Source of the DNA: Frankia sp. AiPs1
Lineage (GTDB): Bacteria; Actinomycetota; Actinomycetes; Frankiales; Frankiaceae
Direction of reading: 5' to 3'
Length of the DNA: 64,000 nucleotides
NCBI RefSeq assembly: GCF_023716945.1
Contig: NZ_JAMQQF010000003.1
Location: 1 to 64,000 of the forward strand
In this document: piece by piece, positions 33,938 to 42,408 of the stretch
How the letters are laid out: each line of letters begins with the position of its first letter
How positions within the stretch are numbered: the first letter of the stretch is position 1
The notes under the pieces: model-generated
Told to the model about the DNA's origin: nothing
Database searches by the model: none
The model's input: only the letters and a program-made list of their open reading frames with translations
Translations under genes and position numbers: made by a program

Positions 33938-36900
33938 CTACAGGGGCAGATCGAGCGTGGCGGGATCGGTGGTCAGCTGCTGGTAGAGGTGTAGCTGGTC
34001 GGGGTCGGTGGGGGGAGCTCCGAGGGCCCGATGTGCTGGGCGTTCGGCGTGGGGCTGGGCGGGTTGGCCGTAGGGGAGACCGAGGGTTCGGTGGCGATAG
34101 GCCTCGACCTGGCGAGCGCGGGCGAGCCAGACACGGCCTGAACCGGGTGCGGTGGGTCTGGGACCGAGCAGATCAGTGAGGTAGCGGGCGGGTTCTTGGT
34201 CGAGCCGCAGGATGGCGTGGTCGATGTGCTGGGTCAGGGCCGCGTCGAGGTGTTGTTCATGTTCTTGGACGGCGATGAGGGCGATGGGGTCGCCGTCGAG
34301 TGCGGAGAGGAAGGCGGTGCTGAGGTGCAGCCCGCGCTGCGCGGTGGCGTGTTGAAGATGGCGAGGATGAGGGTGCTCGTCGTGTGGTCCGGAGAATGGC
34401 GCGGGCTCAGGGTCGGTCTCGGAGGCTGGTTCGGTGGATGTCGCCGGATGGGGGTGATCCTCGGTGAGGCGATAGGTGAGATGTGCGCGGTAATGGTGCT
34501 CGGTGAGGACGCTGCGTAGATCGTGGTCGGTGGAGTCGGGGGTGAGGACGCGGCGCAGCAGGGCCAGCTGGGCAGCGAGTTGGCTGGTGGGTTGGGTGGT
34601 GAGGTGGGCGACGGCGGCGGCGTGGAGCTTGGTGGTGGCGTCGTGCCAGAGGTCGCCGACGGTGCGAGGCGGGGGGAGTTGGTAGAGGTCTGGGTTGATG
34701 CCGTGCTGCTGGCAGAGGGCGGCGACGCGGTGGTCGAGGATGGCCGCGGGGCTGCGAGCGGTGTCCTGTTCCTGCGCGGTGAGCTGGGCGGTGAGGTCGA
34801 CGGGCTGCCATCCGGCGTCGAGAAGGGCGTGGATGCCAGCGATGGCCCGTTGGCGGGGCACGGCGTCGGTCTGGCTGGCGAAGCGGCGCCGTGCCCGGCG
34901 GGTGAGGTTGGCGGCCCAGGTGTCCGCGAGGGTGCTGGCGTGGTGGCGCTGGCGCGTCCAGGAGGCGGCGGGGGTGTCGGAGGTCGCTGGTGGGGGTGAG
35001 GGACCGGCGTCGTCGGGCAGTGTGTCGGGCCGGTGCGCGCGGTAGATCGCCAGGGCGGCCACGGCCTGGTCCCACTGGGTTCGGTGGGGTCCGGCGGTCG
35101 GCCGGGACCCGATGCGGGCGAGGAGGGCGGGGTGGGGGTTGGCCAGGGCGCGGGTGATGAGGGCGGCTTCGGCGGCGAGTTCGGCGCGCCGCACGAGGGC
35201 GGGTGACGGTGAGGCGGGTTGATGTGGTGGGTGGCTGCGCAGGCCGGCGAGGGCGGGCAGGGCGTGGGTGGCGGCGAGGTGGTGGGCGGCGCGGGCGTGG
35301 GGGTCGAGGTCGGCGGCGAGGCGGTCGGTGCGGGAGGTGCGCAGGTGCTCGGCGAGGCGGTCGACGGCGTCGGCGGTGGGCAGGATGGGGAGCCAGTCCT
35401 CGTCATCGAGGTCGGCGTCGAGGTCGCTGCGGCGGATGAGGTAGCCGCGGAGGTCGCGCTGGGCGCGGGAGAGCATGACGTACAGGCCGGCGCGGGAGGT
35501 GTCGTCGGCGAGCAGAGGCCGGGCGGTGGGCATGGTCGAGCCTTGGGCTTTGTGCGCGGTGAGAGCGTAGGCGTGGGCGAGGCCGCCGGCGCGCCCGTCG
35601 GGGAAGGCATAGGTGAGGTAGTCCCAGCCGATGCGGACGGTGCCCTTGCCGGGGAAGTGCACGGTGATCGTCTGGGCATGGGGCCGGGTGGGGTCGACGT
35701 GGACGGCGGTGACGTGGCCGACGGTGCCGGTGCGGATGTAGCGGCTCTTGGAGCGGCCTTGGGGGACGAGGGTGTGGCCGGCTTGCGTGAGGGTGATCAC
35801 CTCGTCGCCGGTCTGGAAGTCGCGGCCGGCGACGGTGAGCACCGGCCCGGTGAGCGTGCCGTCGGCGACCAGCGTGGCGCGGGCGGTGACGGTGAGGGCA
35901 TCAACGTCGCGTTGATGTTCGGCCATCATGGCCGCGACCGTGCCGGTGGTTGTCCGTTCGCTGTACCAGTCGGTGACGGCGGCGGTGAGCAGGGCGTCCC
36001 GGTCGTCGAACAGCCGGACGTTGCCGTCGCGGGCGAGGCGGGCGAGTGCGGCCATCGTCTCGGAAGGCATGGCGGAGCGTAGGCCGTGGAGGGCGGCTCG
36101 CACACTGCGCATCGCCGGGCCCTGCTGGCGGTGCACGGCGGTCAACGCGATCGGCGGATTTTGCTGGACGATGTGGGGGAACCATCCGCCGGCGCCGACA
36201 GAGCCGAGCTGCGCGGGATCGCCAACGAGGATCATCACGGTGGCGGTGCGGGTGGCGTGGCGGGCGAGGCGTTCGGCGTCGCGGGTGGAGATCTGGGTGG
36301 CTTCGTCGACGATGAGGACGGTGCGGTCTGCGGGCCAGTGCTCAGTCGGATCGTCGGCGGCATCGAGCAGCGTGTTCCAACCGCTGACGACCCGGGTGGG
36401 GATGTCGACGGCGGCGGCGAGCTGTTCGGCCTGTCGGCCGCCGTGCGTCGCGCCGAGCACGGTGTAACCCCGGGCGGTGAGGATGCTGGCGAGCGCCCGC
36501 ATGACGGTGGTTTTTCCGGATCCTGCCGGGCCCACGAGGGGTCGCATCAGGTCGGCGCCGGTGAGCAGGGCACGCAGGGCGCCGCGCTGTTCATCGCTGA
36601 ACTGGATGGCGCCGGCTTCGTTGGCGTGGGGGAGGACGGCGGTCAGCGCGCTGTCCACCGCGTCGGCGGGCAGCAGGGCGTGGGGTGCGCCGCCCAGCTC
36701 GACACGGCCCTGGCGGTACAGGGTGAGCAGGCTGTCCTCGACGTCGAGGAGGTCCTCGGTGGTGAAGGACTGCTCGACGCGTCGCCGGCGCCGCGCGGCC
36801 TGCTCGTTGACGAGCACGATCCGCGGGTCGGCCAGCACCGCGTCGACGACGCCGCTGAGGGCGGGGCTGTCGAGACGGTCCACCGCCCAGGCGGCGACTT

Positions 36901-38311
36901 CCTGGTAGACCTCGCGTCGGGTGAACACCGGGCTGGTGGCGGTCAGCCCTTGCGGTCCGACGAGCCGGTCGATCAGCACGGTGATGTCCTTCGGGGTCGG
37001 CGGCGCCGGAGGCCGCGATGGCCGGTCGCGACGGTGTAGCAGCGCGCGGACCTGGGCGGGGGTCCAGCCTGCGTCGGCGAGCCGACGCGTCTGGATGGCG
37101 CGGATCTCGGCGTCGGCGCGGACCTTCTTGTTCGCGCGGGAGCGGCGTTGCGCGGCGGCCTGGGTGCGGCCGTCGGGGAACAGCCCGTCGGCGACGAGCG
37201 CGGCGAACTCCTCGTGGACCTGGCCGTGGCGGGTGGAGAACGCGGCGAGCAGGGGGGCGGGGAACGCGGCGAGTTCGGCGACGCCGTTGCGCACAGGACC
37301 CCACGTGACATCGCGGCGGCGGGTCAGCTCGTGGCGCATCGCGGCCGCGCCGACGAAGCCTGCGGTGCGTACATGCTGGAGGAAGAGCTCGCCGTCGAGG
37401 GCGCGCCACGCCACTCGTGCGAGTCCGTCGGGGTCGCGGTCGGGGTGGCCGTCGTCGTCGAGCAGGGGGAGCGCCACCGCGTTGGCGATGATGTTGTGGA
37501 TGTGTAGGTGTGCTTCGTCGGCGCGGGAGATATCGTGCCGGTAGGACGCGGCGGCCAGGCCCAGGCCGGGGCGGTTGCGTCCGTCGACCATGCCCTGGAC
37601 GGCGTAGCGCTCGAGGTAGGCGACCAGGGCGTCGACGCCGGCGTCGAGCGCCGCGGTGAGATCGGCGCGCAGGTCGTCGTCGCCGAAGGCGTCGGCGATG
37701 GACACGCTTTTCGGCGCGCTGCAGACCACGTCGTAGCCGATGACGACGGTGGGCGGTTGGCGGCGGGCCAGGAAGCGCAGCAGCTCGGCGCGGGCCAGCA
37801 GCCACTGGCCTGACCGGGGATCCCTTTCGGCGCGCAGTTGTGCCGGACCGTCCGCATCCCGCGAGCGGCCGGCCTGGGGCACTGATGCGGTGTCGGCCGC
37901 GGCGGAGCGGCGGGCGAGCCGTCGCAGGTAGGACACGTCGACGCCGGCGATGCGTGCCGCCTCGCTCAGCGTGAACGACTCCTGATCCGGTGGGATGACC
38001 CGCCGGCCCCGGTCGAGGCGGCCGGCGGATCCGACCCCGTCCAGCAGCGGCTGGCCGGTCACCGCATGCGCTCCGGTCAGGAGTCGCTGCAACTGCTCGG
38101 CGGCCACCGGGCCGCGCAGGCCGACCAGCGCGGCCCCACTTCCCCGGGCCCGTCCTCGTGCTTTCACCCCGTCGGTGTAGTAGGCCGTGGCCCGGGCTGC
38201 CGACTCCGGAGCGAGGCCACCCTCGACGTAGGCGACGACCCGCCGGGCCGCCGCGTCGACCGCGGCCGCGCTTCGGGCGGACAACCCCAACACCTTGACG
38301 GTGGCGATCAT
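33938..38311 (-). CDS. traA: MobF-family relaxase-helicase (TraA/TrwC type)
   Basis: A 1457-residue protein from ATG 38311. Catalytic tyrosines Y44-Y45 (ATAYYTDG), relaxase strand GYDVVCSAPKSVS at 192-204, and the metal-binding histidines in SYRHDISRADEAHLHIHN (256-273). Between them, residues 112-132 hold a helix-turn-helix (TLSEAARIAGVDVSYLRRLA). The RecD-like helicase follows with Walker A GPAGSGKT at 594-601, VLIVDEATQIS, GDPAQLGSVG and ALTAHKAQGST. The C-terminal 400 residues are variable. It nicks oriT and unwinds the transferred strand. In-frame upstream residues to 38578 are low-complexity. Confidence 0.9.
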   Translation of the reverse strand: MIATVKVLGLSARSAAAVDAAARRVVAYVEGGLAPESAARATAYYTDGVKARGRARGSGAALVGLRGPVAAEQLQRLLTGAHAVTGQPLLDGVGSAGRLDRGRRVIPPDQESFTLSEAARIAGVDVSYLRRLARRSAAADTASVPQAGRSRDADGPAQLRAERDPRSGQWLLARAELLRFLARRQPPTVVIGYDVVCSAPKSVSIADAFGDDDLRADLTAALDAGVDALVAYLERYAVQGMVDGRNRPGLGLAAASYRHDISRADEAHLHIHNIIANAVALPLLDDDGHPDRDPDGLARVAWRALDGELFLQHVRTAGFVGAAAMRHELTRRRDVTWGPVRNGVAELAAFPAPLLAAFSTRHGQVHEEFAALVADGLFPDGRTQAAAQRRSRANKKVRADAEIRAIQTRRLADAGWTPAQVRALLHRRDRPSRPPAPPTPKDITVLIDRLVGPQGLTATSPVFTRREVYQEVAAWAVDRLDSPALSGVVDAVLADPRIVLVNEQAARRRRRVEQSFTTEDLLDVEDSLLTLYRQGRVELGGAPHALLPADAVDSALTAVLPHANEAGAIQFSDEQRGALRALLTGADLMRPLVGPAGSGKTTVMRALASILTARGYTVLGATHGGRQAEQLAAAVDIPTRVVSGWNTLLDAADDPTEHWPADRTVLIVDEATQISTRDAERLARHATRTATVMILVGDPAQLGSVGAGGWFPHIVQQNPPIALTAVHRQQGPAMRSVRAALHGLRSAMPSETMAALARLARDGNVRLFDDRDALLTAAVTDWYSERTTTGTVAAMMAEHQRDVDALTVTARATLVADGTLTGPVLTVAGRDFQTGDEVITLTQAGHTLVPQGRSKSRYIRTGTVGHVTAVHVDPTRPHAQTITVHFPGKGTVRIGWDYLTYAFPDGRAGGLAHAYALTAHKAQGSTMPTARPLLADDTSRAGLYVMLSRAQRDLRGYLIRRSDLDADLDDEDWLPILPTADAVDRLAEHLRTSRTDRLAADLDPHARAAHHLAATHALPALAGLRSHPPHQPASPSPALVRRAELAAEAALITRALANPHPALLARIGSRPTAGPHRTQWDQAVAALAIYRAHRPDTLPDDAGPSPPPATSDTPAASWTRQRHHASTLADTWAANLTRRARRRFASQTDAVPRQRAIAGIHALLDAGWQPVDLTAQLTAQEQDTARSPAAILDHRVAALCQQHGINPDLYQLPPPRTVGDLWHDATTKLHAAAVAHLTTQPTSQLAAQLALLRRVLTPDSTDHDLRSVLTEHHYRAHLTYRLTEDHPHPATSTEPASETDPEPAPFSGPHDEHPHPRHLQHATAQRGLHLSTAFLSALDGDPIALIAVQEHEQHLDAALTQHIDHAILRLDQEPARYLTDLLGPRPTAPGSGRVWLARARQVEAYRHRTLGLPYGQPAQPHAERPAHRALGAPPTDPDQLHLYQQLTTDPATLDLPL

Positions 38312-38677
38312 GCGACCTTGCCTTCCCGACGCGTCGCGATGGCCGAGGGAGCGTTGCTGCTCGTCCAGGAAGCGGCCGCGGAAAGATCCACGGAACGGAG
38401 CGGGCTGGAAGGCGTCGATCCCCGGGCCCCTGGGAACCCGCGATCGGCTGAGGGCGAGTTCCCCGTAGTCCTCCTGGAAACGTTCCCGGCTCGGCCTGGC
38501 GCGGCCGTTCTGAGGCTTTCCCCGACGGCGTGTTCGCAGGGGACCACCGGGGGCGAGGCGCCAGACGGTGGTCGGCATGCCGCAACCGTGGGCGGGCTGC
38601 GTGCGCGCTTCCGCCCATGGGGTCCGAGGCGCTTCATCAGGCGACCCGAAGTTCGCCTCCGGAGAGGTATAAGCCGC
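38312..38677. other. Divergent intergenic region between relaxase and transfer-associated gene
   Basis: No gene. Carries the divergent promoters of the relaxase and of the 38678 gene. An origin of transfer would be expected near a MobF gene, but no clear inverted-repeat nic site was recognised by eye. Confidence 0.35.
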
Positions 38678-39538
38678 ATGACGACGACCCCCAGGCCGCG
38701 GCCCTCGAACCCGCCCCCCGCTCCGGCCACGGAGCTCGCGAGCGGTCGATGGAGCAATCTCCTTGCCGACCGCTCACCGGTGAAGATCGAAGTGCCGGGC
38801 GGATGGTGGCGCATCAACCCGATCATCCGCAGAGGGGTGCCGGGATCCGTCGCCGCCGAGCTGTTCACGCAGCCGCAGGCCCGCTGGCCGCAACTCCAGG
38901 CACGCGGGTACATCTGGCGCGTGGAAGAAATGATCGGCTTTCCGCTGCCTGCGGCGGCCCACGCCGCGTTGCGCCGCGCTCCAGCCCAACCCTTCTACCC
39001 GCGTCGCGATCAGATCATCACCACTGATGATGTTCTGCGCGACGGCGCGCTGCGTCCGCAACCCACCAGCGCCACCCAGATCAACGGCCGTCCGCCCACC
39101 CCATTCGCAGACCTGCGGGACGGCCGGCCGCTACGACGCTGGGAGCACGGAGACGTCCGCGTCGACATCCTCACGGCGGGGGTCAGCCAGCTGAGAGCGG
39201 CAACCGGATCGAGGCTGTCCTATCGGATCTTTCATCAGGAGCTGGTGATGTTCGCCGGCGACGACGTCACGATCCCCGCGACGATGTCCCCTCGGTCGGA
39301 CGCGGCACTGCAGCGTGTCGTCGCCGGTCTCGCAGGACAGTGGGACAGGAACTACCTGAACGATCGCCAACGCGACTTCATCGGCTCCCACGGCCCCACA
39401 GTCGTCGCTGCAGCCCAGCTCCAGCCCGGCCTACGCACGATCCCCCTGGAGCCGGCGCCGGCCAGCGACCCCGCCCCGCTCGACGTCCCCGAACCATCGC
39501 CAGGGAGCCCGAACTGGGGCCTGGACGCCGCACTGTGA
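38678..39538 (+). CDS. Transfer-region protein sharing a domain with the 47084 gene
   Basis: A 286-residue protein; GGAGAGG precedes ATG 38678. Residues about 140-245 (DLRDGRPLRRWEHGDVRVDI, SYRIFHQELVMFAGDDVTIP, LNDRQRDFIGSHG) align with LLHDTPPLRTWENGPHRVDI, SFRLWHGGQVLVADDAVLP and LTSRQQTLLDAHG of the protein at 47084-48751. The shared unit is not a family I know. N- and C-termini are proline-rich. Its place next to the relaxase suggests a role in conjugation. Confidence 0.65.
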   Translation: MTTTPRPRPSNPPPAPATELASGRWSNLLADRSPVKIEVPGGWWRINPIIRRGVPGSVAAELFTQPQARWPQLQARGYIWRVEEMIGFPLPAAAHAALRRAPAQPFYPRRDQIITTDDVLRDGALRPQPTSATQINGRPPTPFADLRDGRPLRRWEHGDVRVDILTAGVSQLRAATGSRLSYRIFHQELVMFAGDDVTIPATMSPRSDAALQRVVAGLAGQWDRNYLNDRQRDFIGSHGPTVVAAAQLQPGLRTIPLEPAPASDPAPLDVPEPSPGSPNWGLDAAL

Positions 39539-39788
39539 GCGGTAGTTCACAGCCTCCGCGGCGCGCGCCAACGGACCGTGCATCGCGGCTGGGCCTGGCA
39601 AGACGATCCGCGAGGTAGCGGCACAACGGACTGGCGGGGTCCGCAGCCTGCTCGGCGAGCATCGCCTGCTTCGGCCGGCAAGATCCTGCCAGGGGGACGA
39701 ACGCCAGTTCGGCGTCGGATGGACGAAGGCCGGCCCGGCCGGCCGCCCCGAGCTCCTGCGGCGTAGCGGAGGCCAAGCGGCGCTGGTG

Positions 39789-40970
39789 CTAGGGATTCCC
39801 AGGAGCGGAAGCATGACGGAACACACGGCGAATCCGGTCCACCACACCGGTCGGGTTCAGTTCCTCCCGCAGGCCCAGCAGGTAGCCCGCCGCGGAACGG
39901 CGGCGGTCACGAGCCTCTTCTCGGACCCGCGCACCGGAGCCGATGAGGGTGGCAGCGACCATGCCGCCTGCACCCACTACAACGGGAAGCCGGGCAGTCT
40001 CTGGCAGTAAGGCGAACACGCCTGGCAGCGCCAGAGACGACCGGCCGAGCACGGCCCGCACCGGTTCCCAACGAAGTTGACGCAGGCCCCGTTCCAGCTC
40101 GGCGAGGGGGCGAGCGAGGTCCCCTTCGACCAGGTCCTCCAACCGCGCGCGCAGGATTGCGGGGTCCTCGGTCTGCGTGAGCTCGCTGAACCGGTCGTTC
40201 AACGAGGCCAGATGCTCCCGGAAGGCGTCGAACTCGGCGGCGAGCGTACGGCGCGCGTCGACGATCTGGGCCACGGGGATATCAGCGAGGCCAGCGGGGA
40301 CCACCGTCTGGATCGCGATCGCCGCATACAGGGCGGACACGTCGTCGACGGTGCCCGTCGGCTGCCGGTCGGTCTGATCGGACAGCAGCGCGTGGGTGAG
40401 GGTCTCCACCGTCCAGCCGTTCAGCACGCCGAGGTGTCCTGGCTGATCTGTCACGGGGACCAGGTCATTGGCGTGTGCGACCCGGTCGGCGAGCGCGGTC
40501 AGATACACCGAGGCGAGCTGGGGATGCATCCCCAGCCATCCCCAGTCGACGCTCCGGACACCGAGTCGCGTGTCGACGAGCCGGCGGACCAGCGCGGGAG
40601 GGACTTTGCCGACGTGCACCCAGGTGACCCGAGCGTCATCCACAGGAACCGTCCTGCTCTGGTTCAGGACGGCGGGCTGCTGCACGCGGGGGAAGTCCGT
40701 CAGCCATGCGTAGCGCTCGGCCAGCGCATCGCCCTGTCGGCTGATCAACGTGAGGAATTCCTCGGCGACGTCATACGTGCTGTAGGTGGGGTCGGCGTCG
40801 ACCAGGAATCCCACCTCGTCGCGCAGGACGCGGGCGGTACGCGACTGGCCTTCTCGCGGGTAACCGGCCGGGGCCAGCACCGCGAGGCGGGGCCAGTACA
40901 GGGCGGCAGCCTTGAGCCAGACATCATCGCGCACGCGTGTCCATGGGTAGTACAACGCAATGGCAGACAT
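39789..40970 (-). CDS. DUF6236-family protein
   Basis: A 393-residue protein. The start ALYYPWTRVRDDVWLKAAAL and the following YWPRLAVLAPAGYP are the signature of DUF6236 proteins, which are found in actinobacteria in accessory contexts. The middle is helical (AEFDAFREHLASLNDRFSEL). A hydrophobic stretch near residues 320-345 (LPVVVGAGGMVAATLIGSGA) may touch the membrane. Function unknown. Convergent with the 38678 gene. Confidence 0.7.
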   Translation of the reverse strand: MSAIALYYPWTRVRDDVWLKAAALYWPRLAVLAPAGYPREGQSRTARVLRDEVGFLVDADPTYSTYDVAEEFLTLISRQGDALAERYAWLTDFPRVQQPAVLNQSRTVPVDDARVTWVHVGKVPPALVRRLVDTRLGVRSVDWGWLGMHPQLASVYLTALADRVAHANDLVPVTDQPGHLGVLNGWTVETLTHALLSDQTDRQPTGTVDDVSALYAAIAIQTVVPAGLADIPVAQIVDARRTLAAEFDAFREHLASLNDRFSELTQTEDPAILRARLEDLVEGDLARPLAELERGLRQLRWEPVRAVLGRSSLALPGVFALLPETARLPVVVGAGGMVAATLIGSGARVREEARDRRRSAAGYLLGLREELNPTGVVDRIRRVFRHASAPGNP

Positions 40971-41386
40971 GCCGATCCCTCCATCCGCTACCCCATCGAT
41001 GATCGCACACTGCGCAACCCGGTATCGGCACGACGAAACGAATCTTTGTGGGCATCGACTCCGGGCAGGAGCCGCGTGGAGACCAGCCGAGCAATGGTCA
41101 CGGGCTCTGCAGGCAAGATCAAATTGTTCTCATGGCGACACGTTGAGTCCACGAGTCAAGCGGGTTGACGGCTGGGCATTGTCCGGCTTTCCGGCGGCCC
41201 ACGTTGGTCTCCTGGGGGCGCCCCCTGATCTTGCCGGTGGCCGCCCGACCCTCCGGAGGCATCCAGAATGCTCGCTGTCGCAGCCCTGCGAGGCCGACCG
41301 ATGATCGCAGATTCCCCGTCCGGCGCCCGCCTAGCGCGTTCGACGTGCACCCACCCACCACGCTTCTTGTGTAGCCGCGTTTCAGG
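40971..41386. other. 416-base intergenic region with a 12-bp palindrome
   Basis: No gene recognised. A perfect palindrome GGGGGCGCCCCC lies at 41214-41225. The left end is the promoter region of the DUF6236 gene. Confidence 0.4.
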
Positions 41387-41758
41387 TCATTGAATATCGT
41401 GCCAGGTCCGGGGCTGGCGGGGGTCGACGAGACGGGGAGTGGTCCATCGCTGCATGGGGGTCAAGTTGTAGATGACCGCGAGGTCGGTGGCTATCTGCTC
41501 GGTGAGGCTGGCGAAGGCTGCTGACGCGGGGTCGAGCGCTGGGTCGCCGAAGAAGTCGTTCACGGCACGCAGGCCGAGGGTGAGCTGACCCTTGCGGTCA
41601 ACGAGATGGACATCGATTACCGCCATGGATGGCGCGGCGGCTTCGACGGCGTGGCGGATGTTCGTGACGTGGACGGCGATGAGTCCTGAGATGTCGTCTT
41701 CGTGGGCGCGGCGGGCGGCGCCGTCGGGGGTGTCGTATCCGGAGGCGAGAAAGTCCAT
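41387..41758 (-). CDS. Hypothetical protein, transfer region
   Basis: A 123-residue protein from ATG 41758, preceded by GAGAGGAGAGG. Regular alpha/beta sequence (LIAVHVTNIRHAVEAAAPSM, IDVHLVDRKGQLTLGLRAVN, TEQIATDLAVIYNLTPMQRW). No signal or membrane span. Divergent from the transfer operon across a 260-base region with an AT-rich patch near 41845-41860 that probably holds both promoters. It could be a small regulator, but no DNA-binding motif is visible. Confidence 0.55.
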   Translation of the reverse strand: MDFLASGYDTPDGAARRAHEDDISGLIAVHVTNIRHAVEAAAPSMAVIDVHLVDRKGQLTLGLRAVNDFFGDPALDPASAAFASLTEQIATDLAVIYNLTPMQRWTTPRLVDPRQPRTWHDIQ

Positions 41759-42018
41759 GGCTGCCTCTCCTCTCTTTCGGTCGAATGGCTTTTCCAGGAT
41801 ACCTCGGCGGATACGAGCGACTGGCTTTGCGTTATTCGCTGCACATATATTGATTGTGGCATCGAAGACGTACTCCGCGTGAGGGCAACGCGATCTGCCG
41901 GTGCAGGGGGAGAGCTCCACCGGCCCATGGGCCGTGACCGATCACGACGGCTGCTTCCGCGGCGGGCTCGCCGCGCACTCCAAGGGCTGTGATGCCAGGC
42001 GGCCTGTTGGAGGAGCCC

Positions 42019-42408
42019 ATGAGAGCACGTCGAACTCGAGGCAGATGGCGGGAGGTGCTGCGCCGCACAGCCGTCGTCGGTTGGGTGGGGTTGGTGATCG
42101 TCGCGGTGACGGCGCTGCCGGCCGCGGCCGACGATGTGGAGGTCCATCCGAGCTGGGAGGGCATGCCCGAGGTCGACAAGATCCAGCGCATTCTCAACGT
42201 CACGGCGCAGGGGAGTCTGGTGTCGAGCATGTTGGCGGTTCTCATCGGTGCTGGGGTTCTCGGCCTGGGCCGGGCTTTCGGTTCGATGGGATCGGGTAGC
42301 CGGGCGGCCAGCTACATCTTCGGGGGCGGCGGTGGAGCCCTGCTCGTTGCTGTTTGCGCAAAGATGGTCGCCTGGCTGGTTGCACCGTCCGCGTCGCAGC
42401 CGGCATGA
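42019..42408 (+). CDS. VirB2/TrbC-like small membrane protein
   Basis: A 129-residue protein; GGAGGAG precedes ATG 42019. A signal-like hydrophobic segment (AVVGWVGLVIVAVTALPAAA) is followed by a short acidic linker. Two membrane helices come next (VSSMLAVLIGAGVLGLG, GGALLVAVCAKMVAWLV). This size and layout resemble the VirB2-type pilin of type IV secretion systems. First gene of the plus-strand transfer operon; its stop overlaps the next ATG by four bases. Confidence 0.6.
   Translation: MRARRTRGRWREVLRRTAVVGWVGLVIVAVTALPAAADDVEVHPSWEGMPEVDKIQRILNVTAQGSLVSSMLAVLIGAGVLGLGRAFGSMGSGSRAASYIFGGGGGALLVAVCAKMVAWLVAPSASQPA

Noticed and set aside
35219-37039. Plus-strand frames opposite the relaxase gene
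   Set aside because: Shadow of the relaxase coding sequence. Composition is skewed and no domain or ribosome-binding site is seen.
38312-38677. Origin of transfer next to the relaxase
   Set aside because: Expected by analogy, but no clear inverted-repeat and nic-like sequence was found, so it is not called.
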